This document shows, piece after piece, positions 11,406 through 23,480 of a stretch of DNA of 64,000 nt. Source of the DNA: Diospyros lotus. Taxonomy: Eukaryota; Streptophyta; Magnoliopsida; Ericales; Ebenaceae. The notes below the pieces were generated by a model. That model had not been told where the DNA came from. It saw only the letters and a program-made list of their open reading frames with translations, and searched no databases. Made by a program: the position numbers and the translations under genes. The DNA lies in assembly GCF_014633365.1 (NCBI RefSeq), contig NC_068352.1, forward strand, positions 3,898,393-3,962,392, given 5' to 3'. Each line of letters starts with the position of its first letter. The stretch's first letter is position 1.

Positions 11406-14400
11406 ATGGAAGATTATATCAAAAAATTGATGAGATGGGAAGAATTTTATGGAGAAGATTATGGAGAAGATGATGAGCAGCAGGTCGTGCACAATGAACA
11501 GCAAGTGAACTACAATGAAGCGCAAACCGTAAATCATCAGGTAAATATTTTGGTAACTCATTTTATTTCTAATTTTAGATTGCTGCATGAAAATGCTAGA
11601 ATGATTAGAAAATGCAATCAAAAAGTTAGATTAAAGCCCGAATATCAAATAAACCCGAGCTTTGCACTCGAGTTTCCCCGCTGTTAGGAATTTCCCAACC
11701 ACTGCGAGTCGGGGGACCCTTAGGTTCCCGACTACTACCAGTCGGGAACCCAAGGGTCCCCCGACTCGTAGCAGTCGGGGGAGGGTTCCGACTGCTACGT
11801 GTCGGGAACCCAAGGGTCCCCCGACTCATAGCAGTCGGGAGAAGGGAGAGTTCCCGACTCGTAACGGTCGGGGAACCCCCGACTCGTAACAGTAGGGAGA
11901 GGGGAGGGTTCCCGACTGCTACGGGAACCCTCCCTCTCCGACTGCTACGAGTCGGGGGACCCTTGGGTTCCCGACTCGTAACGGTCAGGGAACCCTGGGT
12001 TCCCGACCCTTACGAGTCGAGAACTCGAGGGTTCCCCAACCGCTACCGGTCGGGGAACCCTCGGGTTCCCGACCTGTATGGGTCGATAACTCGAGGGTCT
12101 CCCGACCCGCAACGGTCGGGGAACCGATCCCAACCCGACCCGTAATATTAAAAATAATATAATATAATTTTTAATATCTTCTGTTTATTTTGTTTAAAGT
12201 GCATTTTTAATTTATGTATCTTATTTTTGTTTTGATAATAGGGATTTGATGACCAAAATATAGAGAATTTTCAGAATGAGAATGCCGTTTCGTTTGATGC
12301 TAGTCAAACTTTTGTTAGTAATGAGATTTTTAGTAACAGAGAGACACTCATTGAATGGGTTAAAACAGTTGGAAAAGAAAATGGAATGGTTATTGTTATA
12401 AAGAGTTCTGAATCTGGGGGTATAGGAAGAAAACCTAGAGTTCGTCTTGCTTGTGAACGGAGTGGAAAGTATAAATCATCAAAAAAGGAGATGAGACAAT
12501 AGGAGAAACAAACCGTAGGACGACAGGTTCTAAAAAGTGTGATTGTCCATTTGAGTTACTTGGTGTTAAATTATCAAATGAACACTGGATGTTGAAAGTT
12601 GTATGTGGATTGCACAACCATTTACCAGCAGCTCAACTTGAGGGTCATTCATATGCTGGTCGACTTACAGAGAAAGAGAAACAAATTATGATAACAATGT
12701 CTAACAATCTTGTGAAGTCTAGAAATATTTTGATGACGTTAAAGGTAGAAAATAAAAAAAAATGTGAGTACCATCAAAACTATATATAATGCACGACAAA
12801 GATATAGAGTCATGGATAAAGGTGGTCGATCACAAATACAACACTTGATGAAAAAATTGAAAGATTGTAATTACGTGGAGTGGCATAGAAGTGATAGATT
12901 ATCAGATTGTACACATACTTATTCTGGGCTCATCCGATGGTTATAGAGTTATTTAAAACATTTCCTCATGTGTTAATAATGGATTGTACATACAAAACTA
13001 ATAGATATAAGTATCCACTGCTAGAGATCGTTGGTGTGACATCAACTGAGCTAACTTTTTCTATTGCTTTTGCATTTATGGATCATGAATATGAGGATAA
13101 TTACACATGGGCAATAGAGAAATTAAAAATTCTAATGACTCATACGTATCCAGGAGTAATTGTAAATGATAGAGAATTGGGATTGATGAATGCAATACAG
13201 AAAGTGTTTCCAACCATGAGCACCTTGTTATGTAGGTGGCATATATCAAAAAAGTGCTCGCTAAATGTAAGAAATTATTTGATAGAAATGAGACATGGGA
13301 GAAATTTATGTTAAGTTGGAACCTGGTTGTTTTTGCTTCGACTAAGGATGAGTATGAACGTCGTCTGTATGAGTTAACACTTGAGTATCATGCATATGAG
13401 GGTGCACTTAATTATGTGAGAAAGATATGATTGAATGATTATAAGAAAAAATTTGTTGCAGCATGGACAAATAGAATAATGCATTTTGGCAACGTTATTA
13501 CGAACAGGGCTGAGAGTGCACATGCAAAGTTGAAAAGACATCTTGGATCTTTTTTAAGGTGACTTAGAGTCATCATGGACAATTATCAATAGTCTTATTG
13601 AGTTGCAACATGTAGAGATTAAGGGGTCGTTTGAAAAAAGTTTAACGTTGGTGCAACATAACTTCAAGCCAGTAATTTTTAGAGAATTGCGAGGTGTTAT
13701 ATCGAAAAGTGCATTGAATATGGTGCTAATGCAATCGCAACTTGCTCATAAAATTGGGTTAGACAAAGTTTCGTGTGGATGTGTGATTAGAACCGCATAT
13801 GGTTTACCTTGTGCATGTGAAATTGCAGAGTTCATGGTACAAGGACGACCAATTCCTTTGTCAACTGTGCATATTCATTGGACAAGGTTGCAAGTAGTAC
13901 AGTCAGCTTATGACAGTGTGCCATCGCAGGTAACGATTGAGCCAGAGATGGAGAGTATATATAAAATGTTTTATTCAGAACCAGAGCTAGTGAAGCTAGT
14001 ATTAAAGAAAAAGTTGAGAGAAATAGTTAATCCAGACACGACTTCACTACAGCCACCAACCATGAAAGTTAGGACGAAAGGTAAGCCAGCATCAAAGAAG
14101 AAAATTCAGGTTGATACATCCACCAAACGTGATCCGTCTTTGTTTGAAATAGTTCAATCTGATCAAGATAGTACATCCCTAACAACATGGATATCGAAGA
14201 GAAATACCAACCGACTTAAGGGGTATGATGATTGTTTCCCACCACAAATACAGTCGTTCGTGCATAGTATTGTTAATGTAGAATCAGATGGACATTGTGG
14301 ATTTCGCGCGATAGCAGGGTTACTTGGTATGAGTAAGCACAGTTGGAGAGATATTTGTTTTAGTCTGATAGGAGAGTTGCAATCTTTCCGTGCGATGTAT

Positions 14401-14927
14401 ACGAAATTATATGGATCAGACATGCGTGTGGATAAGTTATTACATATATTGTATTGCTTTGATGACATTGCGTCATGCGAGCATTGGATAACTTTACCTA
14501 ACATGGGCCATTTAATTGCTTCAAAATACAATGTCGTATTGGTGCATTTGTCACGGATCTAATGTCTTACATATCTTCCACTCAGATCGATTCCTCCTCC
14601 AACATTACAACACAGGATGATTACTATAGGATTTATGAATGACTATCATTTTGTGTAGGTATTCTTGCTTATTTTATTATTTATTTGTTTATATAGTTAT
14701 TTATTCATATATTTATTTTAACAACAATTTTTGTTGTATATGTCATTTATCAGGTATTCCTTAAGCCAAACTCATTAATTCCTCTCGTCGCATTGAATTG
14801 GTACAGATTTCGATGTGATAATACACGTGATTGGGAAATGCCATACATATCTAGAATTCAGGCATTTTTATCTCTAGTTGGTCAAGATGTCGCAACACAG
14901 GAAGTTTTTGATTTATCTGACACATGA
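11406..14927 (+). pseudogene. MULE transposase with OTU-like tail (left copy, extra frameshifts)
   Basis: Same gene as 42748-46273. It has all the lesions of the right copy plus two more: six instead of seven A at 12481-12486, and a missing T near 13253. Both extra lesions sit in or beside short A runs, which suggests base-calling error at a contig end. The longest intact piece (13603-14562) covers the SWIM-like motif and the OTU motif SDGHCGFRA. Confidence 0.85.
11655..12145. repeat. GC-rich palindromic minisatellite in the transposase intron (left copy)
   Basis: Irregular repeats of words such as CCCGACTGCTACGAGTCGGG and GGGTTCCCGACTCGTAACGG, alternating with their reverse complements. Frames through it are artefacts. 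Confidence 0.9.
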
Positions 14928-16164
14928 TTCTTAGGTTGTGTTTCCAAATAAGGCCCAAGGCGATGATGATTTTTCGGGCAAGTTTAATCTTCATAGGCTT
15001 TAGCCCGTGATTGAAATATTAACTCATATCGCCACTTATTGGCAGCCCAATTTGAAGTCCATAAGCCATTTACTATTTCTTTAGAGAAGAAATGGGCATA
15101 AGTCCATTTGCTCAAGAGATGGAGAAGCCCAACCCATTACGTATGTTAGCCATGCTTTCGGCTGAGAGAGGAGGACAGTTGGGTGATTCGGGCTTGGGTT
15201 TCGTTGGGACTTGGTGGTCTTATTTTTGGAGTTACCTAAGTGGTGATTTGTTGCCCATATCTGAGCCTTCCTATACTTTGTATATATTTTCGTATTTTAT
15301 TTTGTAGATTATATTGCACTAATATCTTATCTGCCATAAGATGTATTTGATTAATTGATCCATAATTAAAGTTTATGTTAAAAGAGTCTGATATAAAAGA
15401 GTCTCAATTTTAAAAACACATGGTAATTAAACTACATACAATTAAATGAATTAAGGAAATAGTCAATCTACACAATTAACCATTACCTTATTAGCTTTAA
15501 AATAAGTAGAATAATATTTTGCACAGTTACAGTAAGTCCAGGGATAAGTGTAATTTATTCTAATATATATATTATATTCCTTTTTTATATAGAATAGACC
15601 TTTAATTATTTAATTTCATGGCGTGAGCTTTAAATTTATATAATACGTTTTCATATATTATACTCTAGTTGGAAAATCTTAATGATTCTATATTTGCCAT
15701 GGTGAATAAACTATTCTTTTCACACACCACCATAAGTATAAATTAAGCCTTTCAAGTGACAAATATAGTAATTAATTAAATAAATTAATAATTTTCATAA
15801 ACAAGGTATAGTAATACCGTGACAACTACTAAGTCAATTACTTAAAATAAAATAAAAAAATACGTTCTTTTAATCCAAGGTATTGTCATAAACACTTTCG
15901 TATATAAACATTAAAAAAAGATATTATTTAATTTTTTTAAAAAAATTGTCACTAAGATTTATTTGTGACTATTATTTTCACAAATTTATGTTTCAACTTA
16001 TTATGATATACGTTTTCAATAAAAGGAAAAGGTTGGCATACATACCAATCTATGCAAATACAAAATACATAAATAATAACAAACACATGATAACTAAACT
16101 ATATAAAGTATAATATTCTAAAAGAGTAATTACTGACATTGCACTAAATACAGATAGTCTCATA

Positions 16165-16800
16165 CTACAATAAAAATCTAATCTCTATCAGTCCTTTTTC
16201 TTGTTCCTGGAGAGGGGGTCTGGGACTGAATGATGTGGATCTGAACTCGTAGGTGGTGGATTTATAATTGATGCTGGAGGTGATCATGTAACCACCGTCG
16301 GTGTTCGTACACACTAGAAGACGCTCCACGGGATATGTATATGCATAAGACCCAGTAGAAGAAGACCCAGTAGGAATAGTTAAAATTTCATATACTGAAG
16401 ACATGTTCGTTCCACGCATCTACATCCTGAGTGGATCCACCTAATATGACGCGCCTAAGAGGAGACAATGATGCCATAATGCGCTACAAGAACAATTATT
16501 TTAAAAATAAAAAAATTAAACATAATATATTTAAAAAAATTACAATTACAAAATTAATCTTACCACATCAGCAATGGTCACTCTATCTTCATCACCTCTA
16601 TCAAACCTGGATCTATGTGAAGGGTTTTGTATGAACTGATACGTAATGCGATAATACCACGTCAAGTAGTCTTCACTACACTCCCATGGCACTCGGGCAA
16701 GTCCACCCCGTCGGTGTGCTGGCAATAAGTGAAAATCCAACGAGTCCAATTATCATTAATAAAATCATAAATTACCTTATATGTTGTCGTAGCTGTACCC
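16165..16800 (-). pseudogene. 3' part of the PMD gene (left copy), cut by the gap
   Basis: Corresponds to the last two exons of the plant mobile domain gene at 47640-49771. Several indels relative to the right copy break the frame near 16310-16440. Confidence 0.75.
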
Positions 16801-16900
16801 NNNNNNNNNNNNNNNNNNNNNNNNNNNNNNNNNNNNNNNNNNNNNNNNNNNNNNNNNNNNNNNNNNNNNNNNNNNNNNNNNNNNNNNNNNNNNNNNNNNN
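16801..16900. other. Assembly gap (100 N)
   Basis: Exactly 100 N, a conventional placeholder for a gap of unknown size. The sequence to the left is duplicated elsewhere in the window; the sequence to the right is not. Confidence 1.
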
Positions 16901-17913
16901 TACTTGAATTTAATGATCAACACAAATTCAAAAAACCAAACACTATTTTTTATTTTTCACTTTTATATTCTTAACAACTCATAGTAAAATCAAATACCAT
17001 TTTTAGTTTTATTTTTCTCAACAAAAATGAAAATTAATGGACTCAAATGAAAATAATAGAATAAAACGAAATAAATTTTTTTAACAACATTTCAGAACGA
17101 TCTTAAACAATAATCTGTAAATTAATTGCAAACTTCTACTCTGCATTTGAGTCACAAACCCATCAATTCTTTGGGGCAATGAAATTCAAACATCACAAAG
17201 AATAAATACAGCTGATGTGCACTGGGCCACGGCTCGTTAATTAAGAAGAGACCCAATAAAAGGGCTAGAAGATTTGCCTCTTTGACGTCAAGTTTCCAGG
17301 AGACAACCTTTTGAACTGTCTCATGGAAGAAGAATTGAGAGACCTTTCAGTCATGAAAAATGCTATTGGTATATATTGATGTATATCTTGAATTATATAA
17401 TATATTTAATGTCTAAAATACCCTCACTCAAGATGTAGTGAAACGATAAGTATTTATATTATTTATGTGTATTATGTAACTCAAGATGTACATAAATAAT
17501 ATATAACTAGCATGACTCCCTAAAAACATGTCTTTTAATATATTTTTGTACTAAAGTATAAATTCCCTATCCCAAATGGAACTCGAAAAGACAAAAATCG
17601 CCTTCCCAAGTTGGTACACCTCCCTATAATTAGGGGACCATTCTCTCAAATGTGGTAAGAGAGAGGCCATCATTCTACAATAAACATTATGTGATTTTTA
17701 CTTTTTTTAACATTCAATAAAGGTGTGATTCAATCATCGGAGGGTTTTTGTAGGAAATACTTTGCACTCTTGACTGATTACTCTCTTCTGCAAAATCTTT
17801 AACTTAAAAGATGATTCCTAAATATATAAATTTATTATTATATTTAAGCGATAACATTATCAAAAGTAAAACCTATTTTATCATTTAAGCTCAAAATAAT
17901 GCCTCTTAGATTT
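16901..17913. other. AT-rich stretch without recognisable genes
   Basis: No supported coding region, RNA gene or complete repeat is seen. Confidence 0.5.
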
Positions 17914-18457
17914 AGGGGTGACAATACGGGTTAACGGGTCGTAATCATGTCGTATTGAAACATACGTATAACACGTATCAGGCTAATCCAAACACGATCT
18001 ATTTAATAATCATGTCAAATTCCTTAAACCCGAACACGACATGTTTATTAAACGTGTAATACACATGACCCGTTTAACTAAACGTGTCGTGTCGTGTCGT
18101 GTCACCTGTTAATCTGTTTAACCCATTTAATTTAAACGGGTTATGTTGTGTCACCTGTTAAACGTATTATTTTGTGTATAATTGTGTTAATGTGTTCAGA
18201 TCAATCCACTAACCCTTTAATTAAATGTGTCATTTCGTATAAAATCGTATTAACATGTTCGGGTCAAGTCGTTAACATGTTTAATTAAACGGGTCATTAC
18301 GTGTCTAAACGGATTAAACAGGTTGACTCGCCTAAGACACGAAATAATCGTGTCATAAATGGGTTGACTCGTTTATGATCCCGAATCCAATTAACCCTAA
18401 TCCAAACTCGCTAAACTCCGTGTCATGTCATGTCCAAAATTGCCAGCCCGGCCTACA
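17914..18457. mobile_element. Putative non-autonomous DNA transposon rich in ACGGGT/ACCCGT words
   Basis: Begins TAGGGGTGACAATACGGG and ends, on the opposite strand, TAGGCCGGGCTGGCAAT, an imperfect inverted-terminal similarity. The interior has many AAACGGGTT, GTGTCGTGTCGTGTC and AACACG words and no reading frame. Elements opening with GGGGTGGCAAT and rich in such words are common in plants; the superfamily is not certain. Confidence 0.5.
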
Positions 18458-18895
18458 TTCCCATGTTTATAAAAGATAAATAAATGAATAAGAGAAAAAC
18501 ACAGGATATTGATGATCTTAAAAGATAATATTTTAATATTATATGTTCACTAATATTTAATACTCAATTTTTACATTCAGAATTATAAATATTTTTTAAA
18601 AAATTAATACTATTTTTCATAAATTATTAATTATTTTTAAAAAATTAAAAGTATTTTTGTTTATGTGTAAAAAATATTTATAGTTTTAAAAAATAATCAC
18701 TTCTTATTATGTAAAACCATTTATAATTTTCAAAACCAATTTTCTCCATTTTTTTGTATAATCATACTAAGGCATTTTTGGTGGTGTTATTTATGTTTAA
18801 GTAAAAATAAAATATTTAAATAAAAAATTATTAGGAAGTAATTGATAGTTAAGATCTAATTTTTATATTTTTTAAGATAAAATAAATAAAGTAAT
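18458..18895. other. AT-rich spacer
   Basis: Runs of A/T with repeated TATTTTTAAAAAAT words. No gene is seen. Confidence 0.5.
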
Positions 18896-19420
18896 AAAAT
18901 TAAATATCTTGTACAGGTAGGAGAGACGGTGGTAGATTGAGGGTTGCAGTGGTAGAGGGTGGTAGGTTGAGAGAGAGAGAGAGAGGTAGGAGCAACGGTG
19001 ATAGAATGCGGGTTGCAGTGGTAGACGGTGGTAGTTGAGAGGGAGAGAGAGGAGAGAGAGAGAGACGGCGAAGGAAGGAGGGAATAATGGGAATTGCAAA
19101 GGGGCTTGGTGGTGGCTGGCGATGATGAGGAAAACGGTGGCAATGCAACGGGGTCCCGGCGGTCACCCCCATTGACGACCGTGACGCAGATCAGAGGTGG
19201 GGATCGGTGGCTTCGTCGCGGAGGACAACAGAGAGGCGGTTCAGTGGTGGCAATGCAGTGAAGCTGGGCGCCGGAGAACACAAAGAAGAGGCAGAGGCAG
19301 CGGTTGAGGTGGCTATCGCTGGTGGAGAAGACAAGACAATCGGCCCAATTTTTGGGGTCCTTACATGCATGGGGCAAGTTAAATAAACAAAATAATACTA
19401 TGTGACATATCAAAGGAATA
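18896..19420 (-). other. GC-rich block with a long low-complexity minus-strand frame
   Basis: A 185-codon frame (19413-18856) is dominated by Pro, Ser and Leu from CT-rich repeats such as CCACTACCACCGTC. It resembles the 5' ends of captured or repeated sequence more than a conserved protein, and no domain is recognised. Probably not a gene as drawn. Confidence 0.35.
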
Positions 19421-19478
19421 ATTAATTATTATTTCATTTGGGTCTCTCCCCTACAAGTACAAGCTAGCAATCAATCAA

Positions 19479-19856
19479 TCAATCTTCTTCATTTAGGCTG
19501 TGTTGGGGGCAGCATAGAGCACACTGTGGTGGCGTTGCTGAAGCATTGCAGACACAACAGGTCTGCAATCGCGGACAAGTGGTGTTGATGCAAGCTGCTC
19601 TCATTCAATAAAAAATTTAAAAATAAACACTAATTAGAAGCTTAATTAGTACCCAATAATATTGAAGTAACATTATTTGCATGTTTAAGAAGTACACTAA
19701 TAATGAAAGGAGAGGATAGAAGAAGCAATAATACGTACGGTTAGAAAACTCATCATCTGGGCTGTTCAAGTCTTTAGAAGGAAGACTTTGGCCACTAGCA
19801 TCGACTGCGAACAGCACCAGAAACAACATTGACACTAGCACTGCATATGACTTCAT
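19479..19856 (-). CDS. Small secreted 8-cysteine peptide, member 3 (minus strand)
   Basis: Exon 1 is 19856-19739 and exon 2 is 19594-19479, giving 77 residues with a 144-base intron in phase 1. The first ~20 residues (MKSYAVLVSMLFLVLFAVDA) form a signal peptide. A short acidic propeptide follows, then exon 2 encodes the cysteine domain with spacing C-x4-C-x5-CC-x-C-x8-C-x2-CC. This is the same plan as the two plus-strand genes at 22.0 and 28.4 kb, and the 5' leader (GGCAAGGAATCACGATGAAG) is also shared. Eight cysteines suggest four disulfides and an apoplastic or vacuolar product. The CCxC...PPxC part loosely recalls a Bowman-Birk inhibitory loop, but the spacing differs, so I assign no function. 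A TATA-like element lies at 19961-19968. Confidence 0.8.
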
Positions 19857-19960
19857 CGTGATTCCTTGCTACGACAAGTATAGATCAAGAGTGAGTTTCG
19901 TAAGTGATCTTCGATCTGTCTGCCTGGACGTCTTTTAACTTAACTGGACCCAAATTATTT

Positions 19961-19968
19961 TATTTATA
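19961..19968 (-). promoter_or_regulatory. TATA box of peptide gene 3
   Basis: TATAAATA on the minus strand, about 105 bases before the ATG at 19856. Confidence 0.5.
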
Positions 19969-20029
19969 ATAAGCAATGTGTTAGAATGCGTTCGGAATCT
20001 CTTCGTAATATTGTGCTTGCTCCTTTTTG

Positions 20030-20090
20030 GGGGGTCTTTAATATGGGGGTTTGTGTCACTAAATCGTGCCGTTTGGAAGCAATTGGTTGT
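20030..20090 (+). promoter_or_regulatory. Conserved upstream block, copy 1 of 4
   Basis: Contains GTGTCACTAAATCGTGCC then TTTGGAAGCAATTGG. The same block is at 20221-20260, 21655-21710 and 27940-27990, the last two at similar distances upstream of the plus-strand peptide genes. Confidence 0.55.
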
Positions 20091-20220
20091 GGAACGCATC
20101 TGCTACCCACATACCAAAGACAGGCCGTTTCCAAGTTTTGAGAATATCTCGTCTTAATTATATATAATCTTTACGTTAGTTATATATATAGGTCTTCTCC
20201 ATATTTTAAAAATATCAAGG

Positions 20221-20260
20221 GTATGTATGTGTCACTAAATGTGCATATTTGGAAGCAATA
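20221..20260 (+). promoter_or_regulatory. Conserved upstream block, copy 2 of 4
   Basis: GTGTCACTAAATGTGCATATTTGGAAGCAA in plus orientation. No plus-strand peptide gene is found directly downstream, so this may mark a lost gene or an older duplication edge. Confidence 0.5.
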
Positions 20261-21654
20261 TTATGTAATCTTTCCGTTTCAGTTTATTTAGGGAAAAATG
20301 GATTTGATATATCCTTGATATTTAAATTAAATGCAAGTAATATCCCGGAACCAATAATAACCTCCTTTGAATTTGTAACCCTTGTTGCAATTTGCCTCCT
20401 CTTCTTTCCCTTTCTTTCATTTCAGCCAAAGCAACCAAATAACCCACTGAGTCGAAGGGTGGCAAAACCCACTGACCACTAATTAAGCAAACAATTTTTT
20501 ATTTTCTTATTTTTCCATTTCTCCGCATCTCTGTCTCTTATTTTTTTTAAAAATGTTGGTTCCCTATTTCTATTTATCATATTCATTTTTTATTTTTATT
20601 TTCGAACAACTTAATCCGGGGAACCAGAATCAACATGCCACGTTAGCATAGTCACAAAATATTCATTGGCACAAATTCTTGAAGGGTCACAAATAGAAAA
20701 CGATCTCTTTAGAGATCTTCAATTTTTGTTGTTGGAAGCAATTTGAAGCACTTTTTTATGTTAAGGACAAATAGTTAAAAAAAAAAAAAACTCAAACCTT
20801 TTTCCCAATTTATTCAAATGTTTCAATTTTGACAATTATATCTCAATTGACTCAATTAATTACAATTTTATCCAACATATGAAATTAATTTAGAAGGCGT
20901 GTGTTATTGATGATCTAACCAACCACCTATCATAATATATATATATATATATATATAAGAGTGAGACATGTACACATATGAGTGAGACCATATATACAAT
21001 TTTACTTTTTATTTTTTTCGTACGTGTACATGTAGGTCCACTCATATATTTTTTTATGACATGTGGCATGTCGCGTTAACAATGACAAATCTCTAAATTA
21101 ATTTCAGGTGTTGGATAAAATTACATTCAATTGAGCCAATTGGGATACAATTATTAAATTAAAACGTTTAGATAAATGTGTAAATTCGCGAAAAAGTTTG
21201 AATTTTTTTTCTATTGGAACAAACGACATTAACCTCAATTTAGAACAAAATAGGGGATTTGCCATATGTTAGCTCTTACTTCTATAAATAGAAGTCGATT
21301 TCTCCTTTCTAGGTATGCTAAAAACAATACTAACAACTTTTTGAATTCTCTTATAATTTTCAATTATACTAACATAAATATCAGAATATTTACATAAGAA
21401 AAAACACCCTGCACCCTCTAACTAGTTTTGTCTTGCAATCTCTCGGAGATTTAAAAAGGCAATTCTCAGCTATAAATTTTATTGTTGTATTTTGATAACA
21501 ACAATAAACAATGTGTGATTGAATATTGTTATAATATCTTCATAATATTGTGCATGCCTTTATTGGATAACTTATTTTTGTTGTCAATTTTTGACAAAAA
21601 TATATGTGTATGTATGTATGTATATATGTATATTGTGATAAGGTAGAAAATTCG

Positions 21655-21710
21655 GGTCTTTAATATGGTAATGTATGTCATTAAATGTGCCCATTTGGAA
21701 GCAATTGGTA
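21655..21710 (+). promoter_or_regulatory. Conserved upstream block, copy 3 of 4
   Basis: GGTCTTTAATATGG, GTCATTAAATGTGCCC and ATTTGGAAGCAATTGG, about 330-380 bases before the ATG of peptide gene 1. Confidence 0.55.
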
Positions 21711-21942
21711 ACCAAATATAGGCCAAAAGCTCTCGTTAATTCATTTTTCTATCCATTTTATTTGATTTATTGTATATCTTTACCCCCTCAACCATACCTA
21801 ATTTTGACACTCGTCTAAAGCTATATTAAAGATGTAAGATTTCCACCTTCTCACAATATTAAAGGCGCAAGAATTCTACCTTGTTTATAACAATATCAAG
21901 AAGATATTTAAACAATAATTTGAAAATTTATGACGCCTTGTT

Positions 21943-21950
21943 TATAAATA
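21943..21950 (+). promoter_or_regulatory. TATA box of peptide gene 1
   Basis: TATAAATA, 95 bases before the ATG, in the context TTTATAAATAGCTGG shared with gene 2. Confidence 0.75.
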
Positions 21951-22037
21951 GCTGGGGACTAAGTCAATCCAAAGACAGACAAATCAAAATCACTCGAAAA
22001 ACTCTTGATTCATCATATCTTTTGGCAAGGAATCACG

Positions 22038-22422
22038 ATGAAGTCGTGTACAATCTTAGCGTGTGTGTTGTTTTTAGTAGCGTTCGCAGCCCAGTTGGAG
22101 TTGGATGTTGCTAAAGAGTTGAATCGGCGGGATCATGATGATATTAGTGACTCCGTCTTGGATGAGCCTAACCGTATTATTTCTTAAATCCCTCTTTCCA
22201 TTCTATTCCTTGAATATTTAAGTTACTATATATATATTGAATACTAATTCGATGTTTAATTAAATGACAATTTTTTTAACTTTTTTATATTTTGAATGAG
22301 CAGCTTGCCCGAAGCAATGTCCACCAAACCAATATTGTTGTGTATGTAATGTTTATTTTAATCCACCAAAGTGTACCCAGTGCTGCTTCAACCCACGACC
22401 GGCTGGGCCAAATGAAAATTGA
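22038..22422 (+). CDS. Small secreted 8-cysteine peptide, member 1
   Basis: Exon 1 is 22038-22173 and exon 2 is 22304-22422, giving 84 residues with a 130-base phase-1 GT..AG intron. Residues 1-18 are a signal peptide. Residues ~19-45 form a charged propeptide with RR in LNRRDHDD, a possible processing site. The mature part starts NPCPKQC and has spacing C-x3-C-x5-CC-x-C-x8-C-x2-CC, ending PAGPNEN. The start was chosen because the ATG follows the TATA box by 95 bases and is conserved in all three members; without splicing, the frame stops at codon 50. The acceptor is a tandem GAGCAG, so a one-codon-longer isoform is possible. Secretion is well supported. Function (inhibitor, antimicrobial or signalling peptide) is unknown. 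Confidence 0.88.
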
Positions 22423-22471
22423 ATAGTTGATGGCTTGTAATTTTCTCAATGTACGGATGAGATGGAAAATG

Positions 22472-22477
22472 AATAAA
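22472..22477 (+). terminator. Poly(A) signal of peptide gene 1
   Basis: AATAAA 50 bases after the stop codon. The equivalent position in gene 2 reads AAAAAA. Confidence 0.6.
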
Positions 22478-22518
22478 ACAATTGTACCACAACATGCAAA
22501 AGGAGTATTATTTTTAAC

Positions 22519-23200
22519 TTAGTGTTTGTTTTCAAACTTAAGGGTGTTTGTGTCCAATAAAATGAACTTAAGCTCAAAAGGAAAAAGGCTGAAGGGATCA
22601 CCAAGAGACCCTCTCGAGAAGATAGTCCCTGAAAGACCTTTTAAGGACATTTCCCGAGTGACCTCGAGAGATCTTCCAAGGACCTCTCTAGGGTGAGCCT
22701 GAGAGACTCTCGCAAGAATTCCCTCGAAAGCCCCAGGAGACACTTCCTGGAAGTCTTTCCTCAATATCCTTGGCAAGTCTTTCTGGGAGCCTTTCCTAGA
22801 TCTCAAAGACATGGTCTCTAGGGGACCTTTCAAATCATGAACCGATGAGAATATGTCAATTCTGCATCCCATGTCTTTGCTTGAAAATATGGAATAGACA
22901 ATGTCAAAAGATATGAATACTTTTTCACTTGTCAACTTCAACATTTATAAATAGGAAAATATCCCTCTTATTGTGGTATTATTAGACTCTATTCAAACTA
23001 TATTTCTACTACTTTTGCATATTCTTTGGGTGGAACTAATTTAAGTGTCAGAGAACTTGCACAAGAGACATCACTCTCCTAATTGTCTTTCGTTTTACAA
23101 GTTCTCCCGATATTAGAGGCTCAAGACAAGCACTCTCACAATTACAAACTTTCGACAATAATAAAGGAGGATGTTCAAAAGACAATACAATTTGTTAATT
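22519..23200. repeat. Dispersed repeat with GAGAGAC/TCTC-rich words (unit 1)
   Basis: Shared with 28900-29520, so present before the tandem duplication. On the opposite strand it resembles text near 1085-1330 and 59900-60130. It may be an old LTR; no ends were resolved. The 141-codon frame on the minus strand is probably spurious. Confidence 0.5.
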
Positions 23201-23480
23201 GAGCAAATTTTACAAAGGAAACCGTATTCCTTAGAAACCAATTTAATTTTGTCCCAAGTATATCAACAATGGGAGTAATTCTTTGTCGAGACTATATGGT
23301 TGTCCATATTGTACTAGATTTGTTACTAGTATGGTATGATACTAAATAACATTTCAAATACATTGTTGTATAGTGGTTTAGTAACATAGATTATAATAAT
23401 ATATATAAATTATAAAAAAATCTCTTAGTTGATGCAAATATATTTGTTAAAAGGCGTACCAACATGCTTTTAAACAAGTA

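Larger units (their letters stand above)
1..16800. repeat. Left copy of a 16.8 kb near-identical direct duplication
   Basis: Bases 1-16800 match 31334-48161 collinearly in the same orientation. The offset drifts only from 31333 to 31361 over the whole length, through small indels in homopolymers and microsatellites, with scattered substitutions. Every feature of this stretch, including the copia insertion with its target-site duplication, recurs in the right copy. The match begins at the window edge, so it probably extends further left, and it ends exactly at an N gap. This favours an unmerged haplotype or contig-end duplicate over a true segmental duplication. Confidence 0.97.
8793..16800 (+). 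mobile_element. Gypsy-type solo LTR with nested elements, left copy, truncated by the gap
   Basis: Starts TGTAATGACC directly after TTCTA. Its right end is seen only in the right copy (52649). It contains the TIR element from 10224 and the MULE from 11117, and is cut by the assembly gap. Confidence 0.8.
10224..16800. mobile_element. TIR element carrying a TFIIB fragment, left copy, truncated by the gap
   Basis: Left terminal repeat GCTAAGTTGCACGGAAAC at 10224-10241. The matching right end is visible only in the right copy at 50571-50588. Confidence 0.6.
11117..16800. mobile_element. MULE with OTU-type transposase and PMD gene, left copy, truncated by the gap
   Basis: Starts GGGAAATTCTATTGG after the 9-base TTTCGTTTT (11108-11116). 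The right third is missing because the contig ends at 16800. The complete version is in the right copy. Confidence 0.9.
20565..23480. repeat. Tandem duplication unit 1 (peptide gene 1)
   Basis: About 2.9 kb, homologous to 23915-29875 once the solo LTR at 24547-27625 is removed. Matching landmarks include the ACCAGAATC block near 20630/23967, TAGGTATG...AACTTTTTGAATTCT near 21311/24512, the gene, and TATATCAACAATGGGAGTA near 23262/29632. Edges are approximate. Confidence 0.85.

Noticed and set aside
22005..22187. Unspliced 60-codon frame as the peptide gene
   Set aside because: It starts upstream of the conserved ATG and ends inside the intron; the cysteine domain needs exon 2.
22519..22944. 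141-codon minus-strand frame
   Set aside because: It lies in a dispersed repeat, is broken in the duplicate at 28876-29094, and shows no domain.
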